Source of the DNA: an uncultured Verrucomicrobiae bacterium
Lineage (GTDB): Bacteria; Verrucomicrobiota; Verrucomicrobiia; Limisphaerales; AAA164-E04
Direction of reading: 5' to 3'
Assembly (NCBI GenBank): GCA_951813855.1
Contig: OX638380.1
Span: 124,001-188,000, forward strand
Length of the DNA: 64,000 nucleotides
Shown here in pieces: positions 1-9,399 of the stretch. The notes beneath the pieces are model-generated. The model ran no database searches and was not told the origin of the DNA. It saw nothing but the letters and a program-made list of their open reading frames with translations. Numbering within the stretch: the stretch's first letter is position 1; each line of letters opens with the position of its first letter. The position numbers were made by a program, and so were the translations under genes.

Positions 1-1273
1 CCATATTTGATTGCGGCACACTGATGGGTTGCGGCGTGTTGGCGGGAACCACGATGCTTACCCCGCTCAAGTCCCGGAAATTGCCGGTAGCCGTCGGAGC
101 CAACGAACTCACCATCTCGTTGCGAGCGTAACTGACGTCGCCGTACGCCGTCAGATGATCCAGGGAAAATATTTTTCTCCTGAAACTGAGAGAACTACCC
201 AATCTTTCGATTTCCGGGGTAGCCTGCGCCAAGCCATTGAAATTATAACGCGAATGACTGCCCCAACCCGGTAAATAGGTATATTGGTCCGCCGCGAGCG
301 TACCGTCGTTTTCCGCGATTACGGCGGCCGGGGTTCTCGTTCCGTCGGGATTGGAAGGTCCCGAGGTGGCGCGAATCAAACGATCCTGGGGCGAAGGCAC
401 CCCTTCGATATCCACCCCGGTAATCAACGCGTCCGGACTTAATTGCAGCGCCTCGCGAGCCGCTGCGGCCGAGATTTGGATATTCATCGGAATGGCGTTG
501 GAACTCAGAAAAGGCGGAATCGCGGAAAAGTGGCGGTTCGATTGGAAAATCGAATTCTTTTTCAGATAAAAGAGATTGCCCGAGAGATTGCCCCGCTGAT
601 CGTTGAAGCCGAAAGTCAGGCTGTTGTAGTATTCAGACGAATCGGTGCCGCTGGTATCGTTTCCGTACCGGATCAGCAGTTCCGTGCCCTCGAAATCCGA
701 CCGGGTGATGATGTTGACCACGCCGGCGACGGCGTCGGCGCCGTAAAACGCCGAGGCTCCGTCCTTGAGCACTTCGATGCGTTCGATCGAGGCTGCCGGA
801 ATCGAATTCAAATCGACGAAAGCTCCCGTTCCTCCCGCTCCTGTCGGCCAAGCCGCCAACCGGCGGCCGTTGAGCAACACGAGCGTGGAATTAGGCCCTT
901 GCCCTCGCAGAGACACCGAGGACGCTCCCGGGGTAAATCCGGTTTGATTGTTTTGCATCGGGACCGAACCGCCGTTGTTGATGGGAAGGTTCTGCAGGAA
1001 TTCTTCGGCGGTGGCGAAACCGGCTTCTTCGAATTCCTCGCGTTTGATCACCTGAATCGGCACCGCCAGCGACCGGCTGGCCGTTTCCGTCGGCAACAAC
1101 GAACCGGTAGCGACGAATTCCCCCAAGTCGGTTGTTTCTTCTGAAATCGATTCGGCGGCGCTCTCGTCAGCTTCGACCGCTTCCGACTCCGTCGCCTCTT
1201 GAGCCGCCGTGGCGAAAGTTCCCGACACGGCCGCCGATAAAACCGCTGACCAAAATCCCGTCTTGTTTATCAT
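1..1273 (-). CDS. TonB-dependent receptor, N-terminal part (cut by window edge)
   Basis: The 424 codons present encode the N-terminus of an outer-membrane TonB-dependent receptor, which would import a siderophore, oligosaccharide or similar ligand using TonB energy. Reading from the ATG at 1273 gives a short signal-like stretch, an acidic linker rich in Glu/Ala/Ser, then a plug domain. Plug signatures are 'SLRGQGPNSTLVLLNGRR', 'IERIEVLKDGASAFYGADA' and 'GVVNIITR', followed by the first barrel strands. The reading frame stays open to position 1, so most of the barrel lies outside the window. A GGGGGAGC sequence at 1285-1292 may be the ribosome binding site, with a slightly long spacing. The gene is divergent from the heme-binding fusion gene at 1425, with about 150 bp between them. 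The substrate cannot be told from this part. Confidence 0.9.
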   Translation of the reverse strand, partial: MINKTGFWSAVLSAAVSGTFATAAQEATESEAVEADESAAESISEETTDLGEFVATGSLLPTETASRSLAVPIQVIKREEFEEAGFATAEEFLQNLPINNGGSVPMQNNQTGFTPGASSVSLRGQGPNSTLVLLNGRRLAAWPTGAGGTGAFVDLNSIPAASIERIEVLKDGASAFYGADAVAGVVNIITRSDFEGTELLIRYGNDTSGTDSSEYYNSLTFGFNDQRGNLSGNLFYLKKNSIFQSNRHFSAIPPFLSSNAIPMNIQISAAAAREALQLSPDALITGVDIEGVPSPQDRLIRATSGPSNPDGTRTPAAVIAENDGTLAADQYTYLPGWGSHSRYNFNGLAQATPEIERLGSSLSFRRKIFSLDHLTAYGDVSYARNEMVSSLAPTATGNFRDLSGVSIVVPANTPQPISVPQSNM

Positions 1274-1424
1274 CACGCAAATAAGCTCCCCCAAAAACCG
1301 ACTCGCCGACAAACCGAACCGGTCGGAAAGCAATTAATACCGACGATGCGATTTCGCCGGAAGTAAAAACCATTCCCGCTTTACTTTCAATCCCGGCGGA
1401 CTCTAGCATCCAAGCTTATCCGAC

Positions 1425-4400
1425 ATGAAATTCCGCTTTCTACCCGCTTTCCTGGGCCCGTTGCTGATTGCTTCGATTTCGACGGTCTTCACCGATCCGC
1501 TCGTCTTCGAACCGCCTTCCCGAATTGCTACGGACAAGCATATCGTGCTCATCTCCGGCGACGAGGAATACCGCTCCGAAGAATCCCTGCCCATGCTGGC
1601 TAAAATCCTGAGCCGCCGGCACGGATTCAAGTGCACCGTCTTGTTCGCCATCGATCGGAAAACCGGATGCGTCAATCCCAACGAAATCACCAATATCCCC
1701 CACACCGAGGCGTTAGACGACGCCGACCTGTTGATCATCAGCACTCGTTGGCGTATTTTGCCCGGTGAACAATTACGGCCCATTCTCGACTACTTGAAGC
1801 GGGCGGGACCGATCATCGCCTTGCGCACCGCGACTCACGCCTTCAAAAACGACGATCGTTACGGCGGATACGATTGGCGGAATTTCGGCAAAGTCGTGGT
1901 CGGCGAAAACTGGCTCAATCATCATGGCCGACACAAGGTCCAAGGCGGAAGAGCCGTGATCGAAGAAGCCAACGCTTATCATCCGATTCTCAACGGCGTC
2001 GCCGATATTTTCACTCCCAGCGACATCTACGGCATCGCGCACCTGGATCAGCAAGAAGCGACCGTTCTCCTTCGCGGAGCGGTTACCGAAACCCTCGATT
2101 CCGCTTCCTTGCCGGTGGCGGGAAAACAAAACGATCCCCTGATGCCTCTGGCTTGGCTCAAGACTTATCCGGCTCCCGCCGGCGATCGAACCGGTCGGTG
2201 CTTCGCTACCACCGCCGGCGCTTCGGTTGATTTCAATTGGGAAGATTTGCGTCGCCTGATCGTCAATGCCGCGTTCCATTTGACCGGGTTAGTCGTCCCC
2301 AACGAAGCGGAGGTCGAACCGGTCGATCCCTATTCGCCTTCGTTCTACGGCCATCGGTCCAAAGAATACTTCGTCCGCCGCGATTTGCGCCCGGAGGATT
2401 TTCGGCTGGGATCGTCGCCGCAAGTCATTCTCACGGAATCCGCGTTGCAGAAACTGGAAACGGAACGAGCCCGGCCGAACCGGCTGCCGGAACCGGACTC
2501 CTACGAGCGCATCGCGCTAGTCGGCAACGGCTTGGCCGAACGGATGATCCAGTACGGCTATTTCGAAACGGCCATGCAACTAAGCTTCCCCGACAAAAAA
2601 CTGATCATCCGCAATTTGGCCCGCCCGGCTTTCACCCCGAGTTTTCGACCGCACCCTTCCCGCCATTCGCAATGGGCCTTTCCCGAGGCAGAAACGCTCC
2701 GGCCGGAATTCAAGATTCATAGCGGCATCGGGCACTACCCCTCTCCCGACCAATGGCTAAGGCTGCTGAAAACCGATACGATCCTGGCTTTTTTCGGCTT
2801 TAACGAATCTTTCGAAGGCCCCGGCGGCCTGGAAAAATACCGCAAGGAACTCGACGCTTTCGTGCGCCATACGCTAACTCAGAAATACAACGGCGAATCC
2901 CCGCCTCGCCTCGTCTTGGTATCGCCGATCGCCTTTCAAGATCTTTCCGATCGCTTGGATCTGCCGGACGGTCACGAAGAAAATACCAACTTAGCTTTGT
3001 ATAGCGGCATTAATCGGGAAATCGCGGATCGGTACCGCCTTCATTTCGTCGATCTCTTCGCCCTGACCACCGAATGGTTCAACCGAAGCGCATCGCCGCT
3101 CACCGTCAACGGCGCCCACTTGAACGAATCGGGCTACCGCAAATTGGCCCCGGCGCTGGTCCGCGCCCTCTACGGAACGGGACCAGAGGCTCCGGCAGAA
3201 ATCCAAAACCAAGTATTAGCCGCCGTTAGGAATAAAAACTGGTTCTGGTTCAACGACGTGCAAATGCTCAACGGCGTACACTCCTACGGCCGGAGATGGC
3301 GACCCTTCGGCAACGTCAACTACCCCGAAGAAATCGAAAAGCTTCGGCAATTAACGGCGATTCGCGATCAAGCCGTTTGGGCGGCGAATCAGGGCAAGAC
3401 CATCGATCTGGCCGCCAAAGACCGGCAAACCCGGCCGTTAACCCCCATCCCCACCAATGCGGCTAGGCGTCGTCAAAACGCCTATCAGTACGGTCAGGAC
3501 GCGTTGGCCAAGTTTTCGCTTCCCGAGGGCTATCGAATCGAACTGTTCGCTGCGGAATCGGATTTTCCCGAGTTAGCCAACCCGGTGCAAATGGCCTTCG
3601 ATAATCACGGACGACTATGGGTTTCGACCATGCCCAGTTATCCGCACTTTCGCCCCGGCGATCCGCGCCCGAACGATAAATTGCTGATTCTGGAAGATCT
3701 CGACCAAGACGGAAAAGCGGATCGCTCTATCGTATTCGCTGATGGTCTTCACGTGCCGGTAGGCTTCGAATTGGCGCCTGAAGGCGTCTATGTCTCGCAG
3801 CCCCCCAATCTGATTTTGCTTCGGGACACCGATGGCGACCTTAAAGCCGATTCGACCGAAATCATACTCTCCGGCTTGGACAGCCATGACACCCACCACG
3901 CCCCCGGCGCCTTCTGCGCCGATCCGTCAGGCGCCTTCTTTCTTTGCGAAGGAGTCTTTCATCATACCAACGTGGAAACCGCTTACGGTGCCGTTCGGGG
4001 CGTGAACGGCGGATTCTTCCGTTACAGTCCTCAACGCCAACGATTCTATCGCGCCGTGCAAACCAACATTCCCAATCCGTGGGGAGTCGCCTTCGACCAA
4101 TGGGGCCAGAATTTCTTTCTCATCACTTCGGGCACGGACATGCACTGGATGCTGCCGGTCGAAGTCAAGGCCCGATACGGAGTCTCGACCCGCGGGACGA
4201 AAAACTTGATTCAACGCGAACACCGAGTGCGTCCGACTTCCGGATTGGAATTCGTCTCCAGCCGTCATTTCCCCGATGAAGTGCAAGGCGATTTTCTGTT
4301 GAACAACAGCATCGGGTTTTTGGGAACCAAACAACATACCTTAGACGATGAAGGAACCGGCTATACCAGCAGGCACCGGCAAGACCTTCTGGTATCCAGC

Positions 4401-5555
4401 GATCCCAACTTCCGCCCCGTCGATTTGGAATTCGCTCCCGACGGTTCGCTGTACCTCGTCGATTGGCACAATCAATTGATCGGACATATGCAGCACTCCA
4501 TTCGCGATCCTCTGCGCGACCACGCCCACGGCCGCGTGTATCGCATCACCTATCCCGCCCGTTCGCTAGTCGAACCGGCGCAAGTCGCCGGGGCGAGCAT
4601 CGAACGCTTGTTGGATAATCTCAAATTGCCGGAATACCGAACCCGCTATCGCACGCGGCGGGAATTACGGGGCCGCCCCGCATCCCGAGTGGCCGAAGCG
4701 CTCCGAAATTGGACCCGATCGCTCGCCGCCGACGATCCCGAATACGAACGCTTGTTATTGGAAGGACTCTGGGTCAGTTGGGGAATCAACCGCGTCGATC
4801 AAGGATTGGTAAGAAAGCTCTTGCGAGCGCAAGCCTATCAGGTTCGGGCCGCGGCGGTACGGGTGCTACGATACAACATCCGGGATTTCGACGATCACCT
4901 TTCGCTCTTGCTTAAAGCCGCAGGCGACTCGCACGGCCGGGTCCGACTCGAAGCCATCGTCGCCGCCTCTTGGCTGGACAATCACGACGGTCTCAGGATC
5001 GTCGAGGAAGCGGAAAAGCTTCCCGTCGACGAATGGATGAAGAACGCCTACGATACCGCCAAAGACAATTTATCCGGAATTCAATCGACTCCGGAAACCG
5101 CCGCTCGGGTTCCGGAACTCGACAGCCTGCCCGCCTCGATAGACCGGAATCTATGGGCCCAGGGCAAGGAAGTCTATAACCGGGAAGGCCACTGCGTAAC
5201 TTGCCATCAGTCCGACGGCAAAGGCCTCACGCATACCGGATTCCCTCCGTTAGCCGACACCAGATGGGTCAACGGCGATACCGAACGGTTAATCAAATTG
5301 ACCCTCAACGGCCTGCACGGGCCGATTACCGTGAAGAACCAAACTTACCCGGGATATGTGCCTATGACTCAATTCCGGGGTCTGTTGAACGACGAAGAAA
5401 TCGCCTCGGTACTTACCTATGTGCGTAACGCCTTCGGCAATCGAGCTGCCGCCGTGAAGGCCGAGCAAGTTCGAACCGTACGCGAGGCGACGCGAACCAA
5501 GGCCGGGTTCTGGACTCCCGCAAATCTACTGAAGCAGCATCCGCACGACCGTTAA
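1425..5555 (+). CDS. Secreted ThuA / SGNH-like / beta-propeller / cytochrome c fusion protein
   Basis: A 1,376-residue exported multidomain protein of the PVC-type heme-binding family. After an N-terminal signal segment, residues about 35-300 resemble a ThuA-like domain. Residues about 360-600 resemble an SGNH hydrolase, but block I reads GNG rather than GDS and the C-terminal block reads N-G-A-H rather than D-x-x-H, so esterase activity is doubtful. Residues about 685-1045 form a dehydrogenase-type beta-propeller with an aspartate-rich motif (DLDQDGKAD). Residues about 1058-1218 look like HEAT repeats. The C-terminus is a class I cytochrome c domain with CVTCH at 1257-1261 and a candidate axial methionine at 1314. 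Family knowledge suggests a periplasmic redox enzyme acting on sugars or derivatives; the substrate is unknown. A sulfatase gene follows after 12 bp, probably in the same operon. No clear Shine-Dalgarno precedes the ATG. Confidence 0.9.
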   Translation: MKFRFLPAFLGPLLIASISTVFTDPLVFEPPSRIATDKHIVLISGDEEYRSEESLPMLAKILSRRHGFKCTVLFAIDRKTGCVNPNEITNIPHTEALDDADLLIISTRWRILPGEQLRPILDYLKRAGPIIALRTATHAFKNDDRYGGYDWRNFGKVVVGENWLNHHGRHKVQGGRAVIEEANAYHPILNGVADIFTPSDIYGIAHLDQQEATVLLRGAVTETLDSASLPVAGKQNDPLMPLAWLKTYPAPAGDRTGRCFATTAGASVDFNWEDLRRLIVNAAFHLTGLVVPNEAEVEPVDPYSPSFYGHRSKEYFVRRDLRPEDFRLGSSPQVILTESALQKLETERARPNRLPEPDSYERIALVGNGLAERMIQYGYFETAMQLSFPDKKLIIRNLARPAFTPSFRPHPSRHSQWAFPEAETLRPEFKIHSGIGHYPSPDQWLRLLKTDTILAFFGFNESFEGPGGLEKYRKELDAFVRHTLTQKYNGESPPRLVLVSPIAFQDLSDRLDLPDGHEENTNLALYSGINREIADRYRLHFVDLFALTTEWFNRSASPLTVNGAHLNESGYRKLAPALVRALYGTGPEAPAEIQNQVLAAVRNKNWFWFNDVQMLNGVHSYGRRWRPFGNVNYPEEIEKLRQLTAIRDQAVWAANQGKTIDLAAKDRQTRPLTPIPTNAARRRQNAYQYGQDALAKFSLPEGYRIELFAAESDFPELANPVQMAFDNHGRLWVSTMPSYPHFRPGDPRPNDKLLILEDLDQDGKADRSIVFADGLHVPVGFELAPEGVYVSQPPNLILLRDTDGDLKADSTEIILSGLDSHDTHHAPGAFCADPSGAFFLCEGVFHHTNVETAYGAVRGVNGGFFRYSPQRQRFYRAVQTNIPNPWGVAFDQWGQNFFLITSGTDMHWMLPVEVKARYGVSTRGTKNLIQREHRVRPTSGLEFVSSRHFPDEVQGDFLLNNSIGFLGTKQHTLDDEGTGYTSRHRQDLLVSSDPNFRPVDLEFAPDGSLYLVDWHNQLIGHMQHSIRDPLRDHAHGRVYRITYPARSLVEPAQVAGASIERLLDNLKLPEYRTRYRTRRELRGRPASRVAEALRNWTRSLAADDPEYERLLLEGLWVSWGINRVDQGLVRKLLRAQAYQVRAAAVRVLRYNIRDFDDHLSLLLKAAGDSHGRVRLEAIVAASWLDNHDGLRIVEEAEKLPVDEWMKNAYDTAKDNLSGIQSTPETAARVPELDSLPASIDRNLWAQGKEVYNREGHCVTCHQSDGKGLTHTGFPPLADTRWVNGDTERLIKLTLNGLHGPITVKNQTYPGYVPMTQFRGLLNDEEIASVLTYVRNAFGNRAAAVKAEQVRTVREATRTKAGFWTPANLLKQHPHDR

Positions 5556-5567
5556 GTGGAAGGATTC

Positions 5568-6989
5568 ATGAAAAGCTTTTATTTGATTCTCGCCCTGTTC
5601 GCGTCGTTATCGTTAGCGGCGGCAGAACGCCCGAATATCGTGTGCATTATAGCTGACGATTGCACCTATTTGGACTTGGGGGTTTACGGCGGCCAGGCCG
5701 CCACGCCGCATTTGGATCAGCTCGCACAGGAAGGCATGACCTTCACTCGATGCTTTCAGGCGGCGCCGATGTGCTCCCCCACCCGCCACAATCTCTATAC
5801 CGGCATTTATCCGGTGAAATCCGGAGCCTGGCCCAATCACACCTGTGTCTATCCCGGAACCAAGTCCATCGCTCACTATCTGTCCGAAGCCGGCTATTTG
5901 GTGGCCCTGTCCGGAAAGACGCACATCAATCCCCGGGCAAGTTTCCCCTTCGAGTACTCCAGAGATTTCCGTTCCGAGGACCCCACGCTGCCGAATCCCT
6001 ATCCCGACATAGAGAAACTGTTCGGCGAATCCCAAGCCACCGGCAAGCCTTTCTGCCTGTTCGCCTGCTCCAACGAACCGCATACTCCCTACAACAAGGG
6101 CGACGTTTCGGCTTATCCTCCGGATTCGCTGTCGTTGCCGCCCAACTTCGTCGATACGCCGGAAACTCGACGATTGTATGCCGCGTATCTTGCGGAAATC
6201 ACTTTTTTCGACGCTCAATGCGGAGCTTTGCTATCCCTGCTCGAACGGCATGACCTGAAGCGCAACACGATCGTGATGGTGCTTTCGGAACAGGGTTCGG
6301 GCTTTCCCTTCGCCAAATGGACCTGTTACGAACTCGGCTTGGCTTCGGGGATGATCGTGCGCTGGCCCGGGAATATCGAACCCCGTTCCCGTTCGGATGC
6401 CTTGGTAGAATACGGCGACGTGACCCCGACATTCCTGGCGGCGGCCGGAGTCGCGACGCCGGACACCATGGACGGGCGGTCGTTCCTTGACGTGCTGCTC
6501 GGACGGAAAGCGGAACACAAGCGGTACGCCTTCGGCATACACACCACACGCGGCATCATCAACGGGTCGGAAACCTTCGGGATTCGGTCGTGCGCTACTA
6601 AAGAATACCGTTACATTCGCAATCTGCATCCGGACATCCAATTTCGCAACGCGGTAACCCGCAAATCGGGAGACAAAGCGCCTTTCTGGAATTCTTGGCT
6701 CACCGAAGCCGCCGGAGGCGACGCCCATGCTCAAACCATGATCCGGCGTTATCAGTACCGTCCCAAGGAAGAACTGTATAACGTGCGTACCGATCCTCAT
6801 TGCCTCGACAACCTGATCGAACGCCCCGAACTAGCCGCCGTAAAAAAACGACTGTCTGATCGACTCGACGTTTGGATGCAGGCCCAAGGAGACCGGGGCG
6901 ACGAAACCGAAGCCAACGCTCATGTCCGCAGTTCCGGATACGCTAAAAAACACGGGAACCGGAATCCTTTCGAATTGAACGCTCGCTGA
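5568..6989 (+). CDS. Type I (formylglycine) sulfatase
   Basis: A 473-residue exported sulfatase that would cleave sulfate esters, probably on sulfated glycans. The chosen ATG at 5568 is preceded by GGAAGGA at good spacing and begins a signal peptide (MKSFYLILALFASLSLAAA). An in-frame GTG at 5556 would lack this context. The mature N-terminus has the metal-binding 'ADDC' segment, and residues 69-73 are CSPTR followed by xxxYTG, the site where cysteine becomes formylglycine. A later 'SGKTH' matches the second sulfatase signature. Length fits the family. It starts 12 bp after the heme-binding fusion gene, so the two are likely co-transcribed. A separate sulfatase-maturating enzyme would be needed and is not in this window. 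Confidence 0.93.
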   Translation: MKSFYLILALFASLSLAAAERPNIVCIIADDCTYLDLGVYGGQAATPHLDQLAQEGMTFTRCFQAAPMCSPTRHNLYTGIYPVKSGAWPNHTCVYPGTKSIAHYLSEAGYLVALSGKTHINPRASFPFEYSRDFRSEDPTLPNPYPDIEKLFGESQATGKPFCLFACSNEPHTPYNKGDVSAYPPDSLSLPPNFVDTPETRRLYAAYLAEITFFDAQCGALLSLLERHDLKRNTIVMVLSEQGSGFPFAKWTCYELGLASGMIVRWPGNIEPRSRSDALVEYGDVTPTFLAAAGVATPDTMDGRSFLDVLLGRKAEHKRYAFGIHTTRGIINGSETFGIRSCATKEYRYIRNLHPDIQFRNAVTRKSGDKAPFWNSWLTEAAGGDAHAQTMIRRYQYRPKEELYNVRTDPHCLDNLIERPELAAVKKRLSDRLDVWMQAQGDRGDETEANAHVRSSGYAKKHGNRNPFELNAR

Positions 6990-7478
6990 ATCCAAAGTCG
7001 AACGCTTGCAGATTACTCGCTTAAGTCAATGAGGCACACCGTGATTGAGATAGCGAATCATTTGGGGAATCAAGCAGCTCGAAATAACTTTTCGGTAATT
7101 ACTCTCCCCTTTCCTTCGGTCGGGCTACGCCCCCTTCCGGAAGGGGGGAGCTTGTATCGCATTTCGGAGCGGAACTGGGGCCCTGCCGATTTGAACTCGT
7201 TTCGCAAAATCGTTGCGGCTCCGTAATGGCGATGGAGAGCTTTCGAAGCGAACGATTGACGGCCAGTTTCGAAAAGGTTTTTTCGATTAAATCCGCCCTC
7301 GGCCATGGTTGAAACACCTCTCTTCAGTTCAACGCCTTTCGTTCCCGAGTCTCCGGCGTCCCCGCTCCTCACGGCGTCATCCGGCGGCGATTCCCGCCCT
7401 GATCCGCCGAAGCTTCCAAATCCTGTGCTCCGCAACCCGTCCCTCGCTCGCTGATAGCGTCCGACGGCAGTGAGTCGT
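6990..7478. other. Intergenic region with a repeat-like structured element
   Basis: About 490 bp between the convergent sulfatase and Lrp/AhbB-like genes. Open frames on both strands look non-coding: no recognisable domain and low-complexity translations ending in Pro/Gly/Arg-rich strings. The only structure I see is the palindromic block at 7102-7152, listed separately. Confidence 0.5.
7102..7152. repeat. Palindromic, REP-like extragenic element
   Basis: The block contains a perfect 18-base palindrome (CCCCCTTCCGGAAGGGGG) and an inner GGGC-TAC-GCCC hairpin. Its outer flanks are nearly complementary, beginning CTCCCCTTTCC and ending GGAAGGGGGGAG. The whole can fold as a branched hairpin on either strand. 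It lies between convergent genes, where it could act in transcript termination or RNA stability. No U-rich tract follows on either strand. Only one copy is present in this window, so calling it a dispersed repeat is inference from its architecture. Confidence 0.4.
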
Positions 7479-8603
7479 TTATTCCTCCATCGCTTCCGGA
7501 TCGACGCCCATTCGTCGACACCATTGTTCATAAATCAAGGGAGAGATTTCGGAAGGCTTGATTTCGCTTCTCCCGCCCCAAAAGATATTGGTATAGGCTA
7601 CCGGGACGCCTTCCTCGGCCAAATGGCTGTCGATGGCCTTTTTGTGCTCCAGTAAATACGGCTTCTGGGTCCCGTGCGCCACCCCCATGATATTGACGTT
7701 TCGAAATTCGCTGCCTCCTTCACGCCAGTAAGCATGAGTCATCACGTGATGACGCCCGACTTCGCCGCCGGCTTTCAATTCCATTCCTTCGGGAACGGCC
7801 CAATGGAAAAGCGCGTTGAAACGAGTGACCTTTTCGCCGGTCTTCAACGTTTTGACGTGTTCGAGAAAAGTAGAAAAACGACCGATCACCTTTCTTCGGT
7901 TCAGGTCTTCGGCCACTTGAACGAATTCCTCGAGCGTTACTTCCGCCCGTTCGGCTCGCTGAGCCCACAGATCCCCTTCCAATTCCTCGGGAGTGCATTC
8001 CCGTTTGAGTTCCGTCAGGACTCGCCACTCGGGAGCGCTCAACTTGACCAGCGACACTTTCGTCGGTTGCGCCGGTCGATCGGCTCGACTTCCCGGAGGC
8101 ATGCCGCGACGACGCACATGCCCCACTCCGAGGGTAAACAGGCACTTGGCCGGCATCAGGCGAAAGCTGGCGATTCCCAAGCGCGACGCCAACAATTCGC
8201 AATGCCGCTCCAGAGAAAAACCGTCCGGCACTTTCACGGTCGTCCATAACTTGTATCGGGAACCGGAGGTTTCGGAATCGGTGGAACGCGTGACGACATG
8301 GCCGGAAAAAGGATCCCGAACAAACATGAAATCGAAAGCCTCGTCCATTTTTTCCTGGGACACTTGCCAGGCCGCCAACGCTCCCTTCGCCAACGACGTA
8401 GCCAACAACGTCTGACGGATCCGGCGGATGACTCCCGCCCGCAACATGGCTTGAAGCCTTTCGATCACCGTCGCGCGAGCCACCCCGGACTTCTGAGCCA
8501 CTACGCCTAACGGATCCCGGTGAAATCCCGAGATGCGATCTTCCGACACCTGTAATATCCGGGCGTTGACGCTGTCGGTCGTCTCAATCGGTATCGTTGC
8601 CAT
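7479..8603 (-). CDS. Double-domain Lrp/AsnC-like, siroheme decarboxylase (AhbB)-like protein
   Basis: A 374-residue protein that appears to be two tandem Lrp/AsnC-type units. Residues about 1-170 hold a winged-helix motif ('SGVARATVIERLQAMLRAG', then VIRRI) followed by an alpha/beta RAM-like part. Residues about 190-374 repeat the plan, with 'RRKVIGRF', a 'NALFHWAVPEG' strand and a 'HHVMTHAYWRE' segment resembling siroheme decarboxylases AhbA/AhbB. I cannot decide between transcription factor and enzyme; no haem-pathway gene is nearby. The ATG at 8603 overlaps the coaX stop codon in TGATG, implying translational coupling. The open frame extends upstream through coaX in another frame, but that part is a shadow. 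The gene ends the nadC-birA-coaX operon. The first unit is more divergent than the second. Confidence 0.75.
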   Translation of the reverse strand: MATIPIETTDSVNARILQVSEDRISGFHRDPLGVVAQKSGVARATVIERLQAMLRAGVIRRIRQTLLATSLAKGALAAWQVSQEKMDEAFDFMFVRDPFSGHVVTRSTDSETSGSRYKLWTTVKVPDGFSLERHCELLASRLGIASFRLMPAKCLFTLGVGHVRRRGMPPGSRADRPAQPTKVSLVKLSAPEWRVLTELKRECTPEELEGDLWAQRAERAEVTLEEFVQVAEDLNRRKVIGRFSTFLEHVKTLKTGEKVTRFNALFHWAVPEGMELKAGGEVGRHHVMTHAYWREGGSEFRNVNIMGVAHGTQKPYLLEHKKAIDSHLAEEGVPVAYTNIFWGGRSEIKPSEISPLIYEQWCRRMGVDPEAMEE

Positions 8604-9397
8604 CAGTTTGATTGCCGCTCGTTTAGAGACTCGGCCATTAAATGTTGTCTCCTGATCTCGAGTCCCAACAGCCGTAATCCTTCCAAGGTCAGATCGGGAT
8701 TGACCGTTTCGATCAACGGTAATTCCCTGGCCATCAATTCGGCATATCCTCCGGTAGCCACCACGGTCAACCGCGATCGTTTCAATTCTTTCCGCAACGC
8801 CTCCAGCAAATAGGAAACCAGGCCTCGATATCCCTTTACGGTACCGATCAACATCGCCTCTTCGGTGCTCTTGCCGATAGTCTGGACGGGTTCCCTGATA
8901 TCCAGTTGCGGCAACAAGGCCGTTTTTTCGTAGAGATAACCGGTCATGGCCCCCAGTCCCGGAGCGATCACTCCGCCCACGTAGCATTTCCGGTTGTCCA
9001 CCACGTCGAACGTAACGGCCGTGCCGAAATCGACCACGACCACCGGAGCGCCGTATAAGCGAGTCGCGGCCATGGCGTTGGCCAATCGGTCCGCCCCGAT
9101 GGTTTCGACGCGGGGATAATCGATCCCAATTCCGACCGCGTTCCGAGCGGTCAACGGAACGCAAGGTATCGCAACTTCCTGTTCCACAAAGCTCTGAGCC
9201 TTCGCGGTAGCCTCAGGCACGACCGAAGCCAACAAACCGTCGCTCAACGGAGTCGAGTCGATAAAATCCGCCAAGCGGCGCTGGGCCCGTTGCGAAAACC
9301 AATCCCGAGTGTCGAAGCGGACCGTACGTGTCACCCGTTCATGATCGGCGATTCCGGCATGGGTCTGGGTATTTCCGATGTCGAGGCATAACATCAT
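8603..9397 (-). CDS. coaX: Type III pantothenate kinase
   Basis: A 264-residue CoaX that phosphorylates pantothenate in the first step of coenzyme A synthesis. It is an ASKHA-fold cytosolic kinase. The N-terminus shows the phosphate-binding 'LDIGNTQTH' (Asp6), then 'GADRLANAMAA', the catalytic-region 'DFGTAVTFDVV' (Asp123) and 'APGLGAMTGYLYEKTALLP', all in family order. Length is normal. The double ATG at 9397/9394 sits 2 bp after the birA stop, so I start there; the longer upstream frame overlaps birA. Its stop overlaps the next gene's start. Type III kinases are generally insensitive to CoA feedback. panB, an earlier pathway step, lies 46 kb away in this window. Confidence 0.93.
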   Translation of the reverse strand: MMLCLDIGNTQTHAGIADHERVTRTVRFDTRDWFSQRAQRRLADFIDSTPLSDGLLASVVPEATAKAQSFVEQEVAIPCVPLTARNAVGIGIDYPRVETIGADRLANAMAATRLYGAPVVVVDFGTAVTFDVVDNRKCYVGGVIAPGLGAMTGYLYEKTALLPQLDIREPVQTIGKSTEEAMLIGTVKGYRGLVSYLLEALRKELKRSRLTVVATGGYAELMARELPLIETVNPDLTLEGLRLLGLEIRRQHLMAESLNERQSN

Positions 9398-9399
9398 GG

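Noticed and set aside
7029..7226. Plus-strand 65-codon open frame
   Set aside because: It runs through the palindromic element and has no domain or ribosome binding site.
8604..9164. N-terminal extension of the Lrp/AhbB-like frame
   Set aside because: It overlaps coaX out of frame, and the extension is Arg/Gly-rich without similarity. The ATG at 8603 is coupled to the coaX stop.
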